From Streptomyces brevispora (lineage in GTDB: Bacteria > Actinomycetota > Actinomycetes > Streptomycetales > Streptomycetaceae), in the NCBI RefSeq assembly GCF_007829885.1, contig NZ_VIWW01000001.1, positions 5,084,001 through 5,148,000 on the forward strand: a DNA stretch of 64,000 nt, read 5' to 3'. The notes under the pieces were generated by a model. That model was not told the DNA's origin and made no database searches. It worked only from the letters and a program-made list of their open reading frames with translations. The stretch's first letter is position 1, and every line of letters begins with the position of its first letter. This document shows positions 50,538 through 59,509 of the stretch, one piece after another. A program made the translations under genes and the position numbers.

Positions 50538-52184
50538 TCAGGGATGGAGGACGGTGGGGGCCGATGCCGTACTGCCGTCGCTTTCGGGAGCCGGCGGTAC
50601 CGGCGCCTCGTCCTCGGCGGAACGGCGGGCGTGGATCCCGATCATGCCGAAGGCGGCCAGGGCCGCGGCGACGGCGGCTGCCACACCGCACACCAGGAAC
50701 GCGGTGCTGAAACCACTGCCCAGGGCATCCAGGGCCAGGCCGTGCGCCGCGGACCCCGGGGCACCGGGTGGCACGCTGTTCACAGCGATGGGTCCTCCGG
50801 CCGCGGCGATCTCGTGTGCCGCGGCGAGCTGGCCGGCCGGCAGGTTCGCGCCGGACAGGTTCTGCGTGAACGCCGACCCCGCGTTGCTGAGGGCGACCGC
50901 GCCGACGACGACGGGGCCGAGGGCGAAGCCGAGGTCGCGGAGCATGTTGGTGGTGGCGCTGGCCATGCCCGCCAGGTTCAGGGGCACGCTGTTCAGTGCC
51001 ACGGCCGTCACCGAGCTGACGGCGAGGGCGAAACCGATGCCGATCAGCAGGGCGGGCGCGACGAACGGGCCGAGTCCGGGGTCGGTCACATCCAGGCGGG
51101 CGAACAACAGGCAGCCGATCGCCATCAGGACGAATCCAGAGGTCAGCAGCCAGGACGCAGCGACCCGGTGGAGCAGCCGCGAGACGACCGGGATGAGCAC
51201 GAAGGCGGGGCCCTGGAGGAACAGGAACAGGATCGCGACGCGGATCGGGTCCTGGTGCTGCACCGGGCCCATCCACATGCTCATCGCGAAGCAGGCGCCG
51301 AGGAAGGCGAGCATGCCGATGACGGCGACGACGGACGACACGGTGAAGGCCCGGTTGCGGAACAGCTTCAGGTCGAAGATCGGGGATTCGGCCCCCAGTT
51401 CCACCACGACGAAACCGGCGAGGAAGCAGGTGCCGAGGGCGAGGGCGAGCATGACGGGGAGGGTGGTCCAGCCCGACTCGGGCCCCTCGACGGCGCCGTA
51501 CAGCACCAGGATGAGACCCAGGGCGAAGGTGATCTGACCGGCTACGTCGAACTTGCGGCCCTCGGGCGCCGTCGACTCCGTGACCAGCACCAGGGTGAGC
51601 ACCATGCTCACGAGGGCGAGTCCGACGAGCACCCAGAAGGAACCGCGCCACGACCCGACCTTGGCGAACATGCCGCCGAGCAGAGGTGAGACGGCGGCGC
51701 CGGCAGACAGGAAGCCGCTCCAGAGTGCCACTGCGTGTACCCGTTCCCGCATGCTGCGGGTGACGGCGGTGATCGCGGTGAGCGAGCCGGGGAACATGGC
51801 GCCGGCGCCCAGTCCGTTCAGGGCGGCGCCGATCCACAGCACCTGGACGGTGGGCGCGAGCGCGGCCACGGTGCTGCCCGCGGCGACCAGGGCCGTGCCG
51901 GCCGCGACGAGTCTTCGCCGTCCGAAGAGGTCACCGAGGACACCGAAGGTGAACTCGAAGCAGACGACAGCGAGCATGAACGCGGCGGTGATCCACGTGA
52001 GCTGGGATCCGCGCGTGTGCAGGTCCTCCTGGAAGAGTCCGAGGAGCGAGGCCGGCAGCGCGTTCGCGACCTGGGCCACGAAGACGGCACCGCAGGCGGC
52101 AGCCAGTGTTCCCGCGTAGCCCGGCGTCCGGGCGGCCCCCGCGGTTGGGCCCTGGGACACGGCCGTCCCGTTGTTGAGCGTCAT
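50538..52184 (-). CDS. MFS transporter, DHA2-like
   Basis: Transporter of 548 residues with about 14 helices. The N terminus is short and polar, then comes FVAQVANALPASLLGLFQED. The loop 2-3 motif FGVLGDLFGRRRLVAAGTAL and the helix 5 segment AAVSPLLGGMF are present. A good AGGGAG ribosome site precedes ATG 52184. It lies upstream of and in line with iclR but 229 bp away with its own likely promoter. By context it could move an aromatic acid of the gentisate route, or be an unrelated pump. Confidence 0.85.
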   Translation of the reverse strand: MTLNNGTAVSQGPTAGAARTPGYAGTLAAACGAVFVAQVANALPASLLGLFQEDLHTRGSQLTWITAAFMLAVVCFEFTFGVLGDLFGRRRLVAAGTALVAAGSTVAALAPTVQVLWIGAALNGLGAGAMFPGSLTAITAVTRSMRERVHAVALWSGFLSAGAAVSPLLGGMFAKVGSWRGSFWVLVGLALVSMVLTLVLVTESTAPEGRKFDVAGQITFALGLILVLYGAVEGPESGWTTLPVMLALALGTCFLAGFVVVELGAESPIFDLKLFRNRAFTVSSVVAVIGMLAFLGACFAMSMWMGPVQHQDPIRVAILFLFLQGPAFVLIPVVSRLLHRVAASWLLTSGFVLMAIGCLLFARLDVTDPGLGPFVAPALLIGIGFALAVSSVTAVALNSVPLNLAGMASATTNMLRDLGFALGPVVVGAVALSNAGSAFTQNLSGANLPAGQLAAAHEIAAAGGPIAVNSVPPGAPGSAAHGLALDALGSGFSTAFLVCGVAAAVAAALAAFGMIGIHARRSAEDEAPVPPAPESDGSTASAPTVLHP

Positions 52185-52313
52185 TGCTGTTCTCCCTGGC
52201 TGGGAAAGAAGGGCATCCCGGAAACGGGAGCCACGAAGAGCGTTGAAGGGCTCGGCTCTGCGTACGCGGTGGGGGGAGAGGGAGCACGACGCGAGTCGGG
52301 CGCGATGTCGTGG

Positions 52314-52342
52314 AGAATGACACTTGCTTTACGTCGCGTCAA
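52314..52342 (-). promoter_or_regulatory. Probable promoter of the DHA2-like transporter
   Basis: Read on the minus strand: TTGACG (52342-52337), a 17-bp spacer, then CATTCT (52319-52314), about 130 bp upstream of the ATG. The -35 is good and the -10 weak. The surrounding 52320-52375 is AT-rich for this genome. Confidence 0.4.
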
Positions 52343-52413
52343 TGATTTGTTCGCAAACTAAGATGAGTAGTGCTGCCGTAAGGTGAGTGTTCGCTTTGTT
52401 GTGCGATCGGGGT

Positions 52414-53190
52414 TCAGTGCTGCTCGGCCAGGTCCTTCTCCAGCGCGTGCGCCGTGGCGTCCAGGGCGGCGACCAGGGACTGAAGTCGGTGCGGGTCATA
52501 GCGCACGCTGGGCATCGACACCGACAGGCCGGCCAGCGCGGTGCCGTCCCGGTCGCGCACCGGTACGCCGACGGCGATCAGACCGCGCTCGGACCGTTCC
52601 CTGTTGACGGCGAACCCGTTGCGCCGCAGCCGTTTCAGTTCCGTGCGCAGGCGGGCGAGGTCCGGGCGGTCGGCCGGACGGTCGCGGTAGCGCTCGGGGG
52701 CGTACACCTCGTCCAGTTCCTCGTCGGAGAGGTCAGCGAGCAGGAGCAGTCCCGCCGTGGTGCGGTGCACCGGGAACACCATGCCCTCCCGGGAGCCGAC
52801 CCGCAGGGCCTGCCGGCACTCGACGCTGGCGATGAACCGGGCCGTGTCCCCGGTGCGCACCGTCAGGTTCGCGGTCTCGTCGAGCAGGTCGACGACCCGG
52901 TGCAGGTGGGGCAGGGCCGCCGCGCGCAGCCGTGAGACCAGGGACTGGGGGTGCGCGGCGAGTTCCAGCACCGGTCCCGCGCGGTAGAGGCGGTCCTCGT
53001 CCTGCACGGCGAAGTCCCGGTAGACCAGCATCGCCAGGATCCGGTGGGCGGTGGACCGGGCGACGCCCAGGCGCTCGGCGATCTGCGAGACGGTCGCGCC
53101 GCCCTCCATCTGCAGGATGGTCGCCGCCCGCAGCGCATGGTCCACGCTGGCGATCGGGTAGGGCGGCGGTGTCTTCAGCGGCTTGTCCAT
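52414..53190 (-). CDS. IclR family transcriptional regulator
   Basis: Regulator of 258 residues. The N-terminal winged helix (ATILQMEGGATVSQIAERLG, then VARSTAHRILAML) and the C-terminal effector domain (SVECRQALRVGSREGMVFPV and GLIAVGVPVRDRDG) are complete. It is divergent from the gentisate dioxygenase gene; a perfect palindrome at 53201-53219 lies directly before its start. By analogy with gentisate-pathway IclR proteins (GenR/NagR type) it probably controls the pathway genes and itself. Confidence 0.92.
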   Translation of the reverse strand: MDKPLKTPPPYPIASVDHALRAATILQMEGGATVSQIAERLGVARSTAHRILAMLVYRDFAVQDEDRLYRAGPVLELAAHPQSLVSRLRAAALPHLHRVVDLLDETANLTVRTGDTARFIASVECRQALRVGSREGMVFPVHRTTAGLLLLADLSDEELDEVYAPERYRDRPADRPDLARLRTELKRLRRNGFAVNRERSERGLIAVGVPVRDRDGTALAGLSVSMPSVRYDPHRLQSLVAALDATAHALEKDLAEQH

Positions 53191-53200
53191 GGCGCTCCCT

Positions 53201-53219
53201 GATTCTGCTCTCCAGAATC
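53201..53219. promoter_or_regulatory. Perfect palindrome, probable IclR operator
   Basis: GATTCTG-N5-CAGAATC (53201-53207 with 53213-53219), 10 bp from the iclR ATG and 38 bp before the dioxygenase GTG, in a 67-bp divergent gap. It fits the IclR half-site style. Confidence 0.7.
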
Positions 53220-53257
53220 TTCATGTTCTCTCACCAGACGCGGCGCAGGCTGATGCC

Positions 53258-54418
53258 GTGACTGAGACCTTCATAGCCCAAGACGCCGCCACGGGTTCCC
53301 CGGTCCGGCTCCAGGCTGCCGCCGCTGAGGGGCAGCCCGAGGTCACCCCGGCGCTCGAAGAGCTTTACCGGGGCTTCGAACAGGAACTGCTCGTCCCGCT
53401 GTGGACCGAGATCGGCGACCTGATGCCGACCCACCCGCGCTCACGCGCCGTGCCGCACCTGTGGCGCTGGGAGCGGCTGCGGGAACTGGCGGCCCAGGCC
53501 GGCGACCTGGTCCCCGTCGGTCGCGGCGGTGAGCGCCGGGCCATCGCGCTGGCCAACCCCTCCCTCGGCGGCAGGCCCTTCGCCACCCCGACGCTGTGGG
53601 CGGCCATCCAGTACCTCATGCCCGGCGAGGACGCCCCCGAGCACCGGCACACCCAGCACGCCTTCCGCTTCGTCGTCGAGGGCTCGGGCGTGTGGACGGT
53701 CGTCGGCGGCGATCCGGTGCCCATGAACCGTGGTGACTTCCTCCCGCAGGCCGGCTGGAACTGGCACGCCCACCACAACGCCACCTCCGAACCGATGGCG
53801 TGGATCGACGGCCTGGACATCCCCTTCCAGTACGTCACCGAGGCGCAGTTCTTCGAGTTCGGCCGCGACGAGATCAGCGACGCCGACCGCATCACCCCCG
53901 AGCGTTCACGCTCCGAGCGTCTGTGGGGCCACCCCGGCCTGCGCCCGCTGTCGGCCGCCCCGGCCACGCCGGGCAGTCCGCTGCTGTCCTACAAGTGGGA
54001 ATACACCAACGCCGCTCTCCGCGATCAGCTCCTGTTGGAGAAGGAGGGCTTCGGCGGCACCGTCGAGCCCGGCCACGCCGCGGTGCGCTTCTCCAACCCG
54101 CACGACGGCTCCGACGTGCTGCCGACCGTCCGCGCCGAGTTCCACCGCATCGCCCGGGGCGCCGAGACCGCGCCGGTGCGCGAGACCGGTTCGTCGGTGT
54201 ACCAGGTCTTCGACGGCTCCGGTGTGGTGACCGTCGGCGACACGTCCTGGACGGTGACCCGCGGCGACCTGTTCGTCGTCCCGTCATGGGAGCCGTTCGC
54301 CGCCCGGTCCGAGGCCGGCACGACCGACTCCGACGAGGGAGCCCTCGACCTCTTCCGCTTCTCCGACGCGCCCGTCTTCGAGGCGCTCCGGCTCAACCGC
54401 ACCCAGAAGGACGCCTGA
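53258..54418 (+). CDS. Gentisate 1,2-dioxygenase
   Basis: Bicupin Fe(II) ring-cleavage enzyme of 386 residues turning gentisate into maleylpyruvate. I start it at GTG 53258 (MTETFIAQDA); an in-frame ATG at 53183 would overlap iclR and the operator. Signature segments are LWRWERLRELAAQAGDLVP, IQYLMPGEDAPEHRHTQHAF (cupin 1 with metal His), GDFLPQAGWNWHAHHN and GDLFVVPSWEPFAARSE (cupin 2). It is the first gene of the IclR-controlled operon, 2 bp before the FAH gene. Confidence 0.93.
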   Translation: MTETFIAQDAATGSPVRLQAAAAEGQPEVTPALEELYRGFEQELLVPLWTEIGDLMPTHPRSRAVPHLWRWERLRELAAQAGDLVPVGRGGERRAIALANPSLGGRPFATPTLWAAIQYLMPGEDAPEHRHTQHAFRFVVEGSGVWTVVGGDPVPMNRGDFLPQAGWNWHAHHNATSEPMAWIDGLDIPFQYVTEAQFFEFGRDEISDADRITPERSRSERLWGHPGLRPLSAAPATPGSPLLSYKWEYTNAALRDQLLLEKEGFGGTVEPGHAAVRFSNPHDGSDVLPTVRAEFHRIARGAETAPVRETGSSVYQVFDGSGVVTVGDTSWTVTRGDLFVVPSWEPFAARSEAGTTDSDEGALDLFRFSDAPVFEALRLNRTQKDA

Positions 54419-54420
54419 CC

Positions 54421-55248
54421 ATGAAGCTCGCCACCATCCGCACCGCCGACGGGACCCGGGCGGTCCGCCTCGACGGCGAGACCCTCGTTGACCTCGGGTA
54501 CACCGACCTGGGCGAGCTGTTCGCCGAGGACGGCTGGCAGGCCAGGGCCGCCGCCGCGTCCGGCACCACCTACCCGGCCGAGTCAGCGGACTTCGCGCCG
54601 GTCGTCCCGAACCCCTCCAAGGTCGTCTGCGTCGGCCACAACTACACCAACCACATCAAGGAGATGGGCCGGGACCTGCCGAGTTACCCGACGCTCTTCC
54701 CGAAGTTCGCCGACACCCTGCTGGGCGCGCACGACGACATCGTCAAGCCGGCCGAGACCGAGGCGTTCGACTGGGAGGTCGAGCTGGCCGTCGTGATCGG
54801 CAAGCAGGTGCGCCGCGCCGACGAGCAGCAGGCCGCGGACTCCATCGCGGGCTTCACCGTCATGAACGACATTTCGGTGCGTGACTGGCAGTTCCGCACC
54901 ATCGAGTGGACCCAGGGCAAGATCTGGGAAGCCTCCACCCCGGTCGGCCCCTACGTCGTCACCCCCGACGAGGTCGGCGGCGTCCGCCCCTCGCTCGAGG
55001 TGAAGACGGTCGTCGACGGGCAGGTCATGCAGCAGGACGACACCGGCACGCTGCTGTTCGACCCGGTGTTCCTGGTGCAGTACATCTCCACCGTCATCAC
55101 CCTGCGCCCCGGCGACATCATCGCCACCGGCACCCCGGCCGGCGTGGGCAACGCCCGCGCCCCGAAGGTCTTCCTGCTCCCCGGCCAGACCGTGGTCACC
55201 GAGATCGCCGGCCTGGGCGCGTGCACCAACAAGGTGGTCGCGCAGTGA
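54421..55248 (+). CDS. Fumarylpyruvate hydrolase (FAH family)
   Basis: Last step of the gentisate route, splitting fumarylpyruvate into fumarate and pyruvate; 275 residues. The core has VVCVGHNYTNHIKEMG (about 68-83), metal Glu pair in FDWEVELAVVIG, Asp in MNDISVRDWQ and GDIIATGTPAGVGNA. Placement between the dioxygenase and the maleylpyruvate isomerase fixes the likely substrate. Start ATG 54421 is 2 bp after the dioxygenase stop. Confidence 0.92.
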   Translation: MKLATIRTADGTRAVRLDGETLVDLGYTDLGELFAEDGWQARAAAASGTTYPAESADFAPVVPNPSKVVCVGHNYTNHIKEMGRDLPSYPTLFPKFADTLLGAHDDIVKPAETEAFDWEVELAVVIGKQVRRADEQQAADSIAGFTVMNDISVRDWQFRTIEWTQGKIWEASTPVGPYVVTPDEVGGVRPSLEVKTVVDGQVMQQDDTGTLLFDPVFLVQYISTVITLRPGDIIATGTPAGVGNARAPKVFLLPGQTVVTEIAGLGACTNKVVAQ

Positions 55249-55877
55249 CCGACGGCCTGCGGACGTTCGCCGAGGCGCGTGAGTGGGCCCGTACCGGCAC
55301 CGAGCTGGTACTGGCCGCCGTCGCGGACCTCGACGAGGCCGGCTTCGCCGCCGCCAGTGTGCTGCCGGGCTGGACCCGGAAGCACCTCGCCGCGCACGTC
55401 GCCGCCAACGCCGACGCCCTGTGCAACCTCGCGCACTGGGCGGCCACCGGCGAGGAGACGCCGATGTACGCCTCCCCCGGGGAGCGCGCCGTCGGTATCG
55501 CCAAGGGCCCGGCCCTCTCCCCCGGCGAACTGCGCGCCTGGCTGGCCGACTCGGCCCGCCGGCTCGGCGCGGACCTGGACGAACTGACCGACGAGCAGTG
55601 GCAGAACAAGGTCGTCACCGCCCAGGGCCGTACCGTCCCCGCCACCGAGCTGCCGTGGATGCGGTCCCGGGAGACCTGCGTCCACGCGGTCGACTTCGGC
55701 ACCGGCGTCACCTTCGCCGACCTCCCGGCGGGCTTCCTGTCCGCCCTGGTCGACGAGATCAGCACCAATCGCGGACTGACCGAGCTGCCCGAAGGCCCTC
55801 TCCCCGAGGTCGCCGCCTGGCTGGCCGGTCGGCCCCACACGCTCGCCGACGCTCCCGAGCTCGGCCCGTGGCTCTGA
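55245..55877 (+). CDS. Mycothiol-dependent maleylpyruvate isomerase
   Basis: Isomerase of 210 residues from GTG 55245 that turns maleylpyruvate into fumarylpyruvate with mycothiol as cofactor. The DinB-like four-helix bundle has VLPGWTRKHLAAHVAANADA (metal His), the conserved ELPWMRSRETCVHAVDFGTG (Glu and His ligands) and the C-terminal SCP2-like start. It overlaps the hydrolase stop by 4 bp. It implies that the host makes mycothiol, as actinomycetes do. Confidence 0.92.
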   Translation: MTDGLRTFAEAREWARTGTELVLAAVADLDEAGFAAASVLPGWTRKHLAAHVAANADALCNLAHWAATGEETPMYASPGERAVGIAKGPALSPGELRAWLADSARRLGADLDELTDEQWQNKVVTAQGRTVPATELPWMRSRETCVHAVDFGTGVTFADLPAGFLSALVDEISTNRGLTELPEGPLPEVAAWLAGRPHTLADAPELGPWL

Positions 55878-55893
55878 GAGTTGAGGAGGTTCC

Positions 55894-57168
55894 ATGACCA
55901 ACCCTGACGTGATCGTCGTCGGCGGCGGCATCGGGGGGCTGGGCGCGGCGTTCTCGCTGACCCGCCAGGGCCTGAGCGTGCGCCTGCTGGAGAGCGCCCC
56001 CGCCTTCGGCGAGGTCGGCGCGGGCATCCAGCTCGCCCCCAACTGCACCCGTATCCTGGACGACTACGGCCTGCTGGAGGAGGCCAAGAGCCTCGGTGTC
56101 GTTCCCGACTCCATGGTGATGCGCGACGCGGTGGAGGGCGACGAGCTGACCCGCCTCGACCTGCGGGACCTGGAGAGGCGGTACGGCTACCCGTACATGG
56201 TGATCCACCGCAGCGACCTGCACGGCCTGCTGCTGCGCGCCTGCGAGCGGGCCGGCGTCGAGCTGATCACAGACTCCCGCGTGACCTCGTACGAGAACAC
56301 CGACAGCGGCGCCCGCGTCACCATCGCCTCGGGCGAGGTCCACGAGGCCGGCGTGGTCATCGCCGCCGACGGTCTGCACTCCGTCGCTCGCAAGCTGTTC
56401 GTCGACGACCAGCCCGTCTCCTCCGCGTACGTCGCCTACCGCGGCACCGTGCCCGCCGAGTCGCCCCGTGTCCAGGGCACCGACCTCAGCGAGGTCGTGG
56501 TCTACGTCGGCCCGCGCTGCCACTTCGTCCACTACGGCCTGCGCGGCGGCGAACTCCTCAACCAGGTCGCCGTCTTCGAGTCCCCCAAGGCCCTCGCCGG
56601 CCAGGAGGACTGGGGCACCCCGGACGAGCTCGACGCCGCCTTCGCCGGGACCTGCGACTTCGTGCGGGAGGGCCTGCCGTTCATGTGGCGGGACAAGTGG
56701 TGGCGGATGTTCGACCGCGACCCGGTCATGAACTGGGTGCACGGCCGGATCGCACTGCTCGGCGACTCCGCACACCCGCCGCTGCAGTACATCGCACAGG
56801 GCGCGATCATGGCCATCGAGGACGGCTGGGTGCTGGGTGAGCACGTCGCCCGCAACCGTGCCGAGGACGGCACCGTCGACTGGGACACCACCCTCGCCGC
56901 CTACGAGGCCGTCCGCCCCGAGCACTGCCGCCGCGTCCTGACCACCTCCCGCAAGTGGGGCGAGCTCTGGCACCTCGACGGTGTCGCCCGCGATCAGCGC
57001 AACGTCCTGCTCCGCGCCCGCGGCACCTACGACTACTCCTTCGTGGACTGGCTGTACGGTCCGACCGCGCTGACACCGGAGCAGGAGCCGCCCATGTTCT
57101 CGCCGGTCCCGCTGTCCTCGGCGGCCGTCGAGGAGCCGCTGGCCGTGACGGGGAGCGGCGCATCGTGA
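55894..57168 (+). CDS. 3-Hydroxybenzoate 6-hydroxylase (FAD-dependent)
   Basis: Group A flavoprotein of 424 residues making gentisate from 3-hydroxybenzoate. The FAD motif VIVVGGGIGGLGAAFSLTRQ is at 4-23, VVIAADGLHSVARK (DG motif) at about 148-161 and IALLGDSAHPPLQYIAQGA (GD motif) at about 285-303. GAGGAGGT lies 6 bp before the ATG. With the three upstream genes it completes the 3-hydroxybenzoate to central metabolism route. It ends with a GTGA overlap into the thiolase stump. Confidence 0.9.
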   Translation: MTNPDVIVVGGGIGGLGAAFSLTRQGLSVRLLESAPAFGEVGAGIQLAPNCTRILDDYGLLEEAKSLGVVPDSMVMRDAVEGDELTRLDLRDLERRYGYPYMVIHRSDLHGLLLRACERAGVELITDSRVTSYENTDSGARVTIASGEVHEAGVVIAADGLHSVARKLFVDDQPVSSAYVAYRGTVPAESPRVQGTDLSEVVVYVGPRCHFVHYGLRGGELLNQVAVFESPKALAGQEDWGTPDELDAAFAGTCDFVREGLPFMWRDKWWRMFDRDPVMNWVHGRIALLGDSAHPPLQYIAQGAIMAIEDGWVLGEHVARNRAEDGTVDWDTTLAAYEAVRPEHCRRVLTTSRKWGELWHLDGVARDQRNVLLRARGTYDYSFVDWLYGPTALTPEQEPPMFSPVPLSSAAVEEPLAVTGSGAS

Positions 57169-57464
57169 GCGACGCTCACCTCTACGCGGCGACCCGCACC
57201 CCGTTCGGCCGGTTCAACGACGCTCTCGCCGGGGTCCGGCCCGACGATCTGGCCGCCACTGCGCTGTCCGGACTGCTGGACCAGGCACCGGGCCTGGGCC
57301 GCGCCGCGATCGGCGACGTGGTGTGGGGCAACGCGAACGGCGCCGGCGAGGACAACCGCAACGTCGGCCGGATGGCGTTGCTGCCGGCCGGGCCGCCGGT
57401 GAGCGTGCCCGCCACCACCGTGAACCGGCTGTGCGGGTCTATCACCGACGAGGTGAGCGACTGA
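57165..57464 (+). pseudogene. Acetyl-CoA acyltransferase (thiolase, PcaF-like), truncated after the catalytic Cys
   Basis: GTG 57165 gives ATRTPFGRFNDALAGVRPDD and continues to VPATTVNRLCGS, the start of a thiolase up to the nucleophile Cys. It then runs into ITDEVSD and stops. About 300 residues, including the His and second Cys of the active site, are missing. The deletion left both overlaps intact: GTGA with the hydroxylase and TGATG with the CoA transferase. Perhaps the stump is kept for translational coupling. No thiolase activity is expected. Confidence 0.88.
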
Positions 57465-58156
57465 TGGGCGTGACCATCGCCGCGACGGCCGATGAGGCCG
57501 TGGCGGGCATCGAGGACGGCTCGACGGTCCTGGTGGGCGGATTCGGTCTGGCGGGCATGCCGTTCGACCTCATCGACGCGCTGATCCGGCAGGGCGCGGG
57601 CGACCTGACGGTGGTGTCCAACAACGCGGGGAACGGGGACGTCGGCCTGGCCGCGCTGCTCAAGGCGGGCCGGGTGCGGAAGGTGATCTGCTCCTTCCCC
57701 CGGCAGAGCGACTCCTACGTGTTCGACGACCTGTACCGGGCCGGCCGCGTCGACCTTGAGGTCGTGCCGCAGGGCACGCTCGCCGAGCGGATGCGCGCCG
57801 CCGGAGCCGGCATCGGCGCCTTCTACAGTCCCGTGGGTGCCGGCACCCCGCTGGCCGAGGGCAAGGAGGCGCGGGAGATCGACGGGCGTACCCACGTGCT
57901 GGAGTATCCGATCAAAGGGGACGTGGCCCTGATCTCGGCGCACCGGGGGGACACCATGGGCAACCTCGTATACCGCAAGACGGCCCGGAACTTCGGGCCC
58001 GTCATGGCCACCGCCGCCACCACGGTCGTCGCCCAGGTCACCGGCATCGTGCCCGCCGGGGAGATCGATCCGGAGACCGTGGTCACTCCGGGCATCTTCG
58101 TCGACCGCCTCGTACGGGCCGAGGCCCGTCGGCTCACCGTGCAAGGAGCCCGCTGA
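57464..58156 (+). CDS. 3-Oxoacid CoA-transferase subunit A (PcaI-like)
   Basis: Alpha subunit of a succinyl-CoA:3-oxoacid (3-oxoadipate type) CoA transferase, 230 residues. VLVGGFGLAGMPFDLIDAL, the NNAGNGDVGLAALLKAGRVR segment, PQGTLAERMRAAGAGI and GNLVYRKTARNFGPVMATAA are standard. The start overlaps the thiolase stump stop and its own stop overlaps subunit B as TGATG. In the beta-ketoadipate pathway it would be followed by thiolase PcaF, of which only the stump remains. Confidence 0.93.
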   Translation: MGVTIAATADEAVAGIEDGSTVLVGGFGLAGMPFDLIDALIRQGAGDLTVVSNNAGNGDVGLAALLKAGRVRKVICSFPRQSDSYVFDDLYRAGRVDLEVVPQGTLAERMRAAGAGIGAFYSPVGAGTPLAEGKEAREIDGRTHVLEYPIKGDVALISAHRGDTMGNLVYRKTARNFGPVMATAATTVVAQVTGIVPAGEIDPETVVTPGIFVDRLVRAEARRLTVQGAR

Positions 58157-58830
58157 TGACGATCACACCCGCCGCGGTCCCGGTGGAGCACACCGACCGG
58201 GGCCCGCTCACCACCGAGGAACTCGCGGCCCGCATCGCCCGCGACATCCCGGCCGGTTCCTACGTCAACCTCGGCATCGGGCAGCCGACCCGGATCGCCG
58301 AGCACCTGTCACCGGACGCGGGCATCGTGCTGCACACCGAGAATGGCATGCTCGGCATGGGGTCGGCCGCCGTGGGCGACGAGGTGGACCCCGACCTCAC
58401 CAACGCCGGGAAGGTACCGGTCACCGAGCTGCCGGGCGCGGCTTACTTCCACCATGCCGACTCCTTCGGGATGATGCGCGGCGGCCACCTGGACGTGTGT
58501 GTCCTCGGGGCGTTCGAGGTCTCCGTCCACGGGGACCTGGCCAACTGGCACACCGGGGACCCCGAAGCCATCCCCGCCGTGGGCGGCGCGATGGACCTCG
58601 CCGTCGGAGCGCGACGGGTCCTGGTGATGATGAGGCTGTTCACCCGGGACGGCGCCGCCAAGCTCGTCCCCGCCTGCACCTACCCGCTCACCGGGGCCGC
58701 CTGCGTGAGCATGGTCTACACCGACCACGGTGTCTTCGTTCCCGGCCCGGACGGGGTCCGGGTCCTGGAGACGTACGGCATCACGGTCGCGGAACTGCGG
58801 GAACGGCTCTCCGTGGACCTGCTCCCGTGA
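58156..58830 (+). CDS. 3-Oxoacid CoA-transferase subunit B (PcaJ-like)
   Basis: Beta subunit of 224 residues with the catalytic Glu in VLHTENGMLGMGSAA. It also shows YVNLGIGQPTRIAEHL, GGHLDVCVLGAFEVS and the C-terminal PLTGAACVSMVYTDHGVF. It is coupled to subunit A. It ends the operon: a TetR-type gene with its own operator follows after 46 bp. Confidence 0.93.
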   Translation: MTITPAAVPVEHTDRGPLTTEELAARIARDIPAGSYVNLGIGQPTRIAEHLSPDAGIVLHTENGMLGMGSAAVGDEVDPDLTNAGKVPVTELPGAAYFHHADSFGMMRGGHLDVCVLGAFEVSVHGDLANWHTGDPEAIPAVGGAMDLAVGARRVLVMMRLFTRDGAAKLVPACTYPLTGAACVSMVYTDHGVFVPGPDGVRVLETYGITVAELRERLSVDLLP

Positions 58831-58839
58831 GCCCGTCGC

Positions 58840-58854
58840 TTTACGGTCAGTAAA
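58840..58854. promoter_or_regulatory. Palindrome before tetR, probable operator
   Basis: TTTAC-N5-GTAAA (58840-58844 with 58850-58854, centre ggtca), 22 bp before the TetR ATG and 9 bp after pcaJ. It is a short, AT-rich island in GC-rich DNA. Confidence 0.55.
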
Positions 58855-58876
58855 GGTGGCACGTTAGGATCCGGGC

Positions 58877-59485
58877 ATGGCGAACCTTCGTGAGGCGCAG
58901 AAGCAGATGACGCGCCGTCTGCTGCTGGAGTCGGGACTCGAGCTGTTCAAGACGAAGGGGTACGCCGCCACCACGGTCGACGACATCGCCACCGCGGCGG
59001 GCACCACACGCGTCACGTTCTACGCGTACTTCCCCTCCCGCGGCGACCTGATGAAGGCGCTCATCGACGAGCGGCTCAACGAGGCGCTGCAGCGCGTCCG
59101 TTCCTTCGAGCACGGCTCGACGGCCCAGGACCTCGTCGCCACCATCGTCGACGGGACGCCGCAGGCGATCAGGGCGTGGCTGCGGCGGACCGCCGACAAC
59201 TGGCCGGCCATCCGGCCGATCATCCGCGTGGGCCGTGATGCCGCGGTGATCGAGCCGGACCTCGCCGACCTGGTGGAGCGGTGGCTGGAGGAAGCCATCA
59301 GCGACATCGAGGACGGGCTGACGGCGGCGGGGCGCTTCGAGCCCCATCAGCGTCACTTCCGGGGCGTTCTCGCGATGGCCCAGCTCGACTTCGTCGCCCA
59401 GAACTGGCACCGCGCCGACTGGAAGCTCACCTACGAGCAGATGCTCGACGACCTCAGCGCGAGCTGGGTGGCACTCCTGACCTGA
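58877..59485 (+). CDS. TetR family transcriptional regulator
   Basis: Regulator of 202 residues. The HTH spans about 12-58 (LLLESGLELFKTKGYAATTV, then AGTTRVTFYAYFPSRGDLMK). The ligand domain is helical with W(T/R)ADN-like segments. It lies after the CoA transferase genes in the same direction and converges on the LysR gene. Its target is unknown; the palindrome in front suggests autoregulation. Confidence 0.9.
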   Translation: MANLREAQKQMTRRLLLESGLELFKTKGYAATTVDDIATAAGTTRVTFYAYFPSRGDLMKALIDERLNEALQRVRSFEHGSTAQDLVATIVDGTPQAIRAWLRRTADNWPAIRPIIRVGRDAAVIEPDLADLVERWLEEAISDIEDGLTAAGRFEPHQRHFRGVLAMAQLDFVAQNWHRADWKLTYEQMLDDLSASWVALLT

Positions 59486-59509
59486 CCGTCGCGGACGGGG
59501 CGGCCGGCT

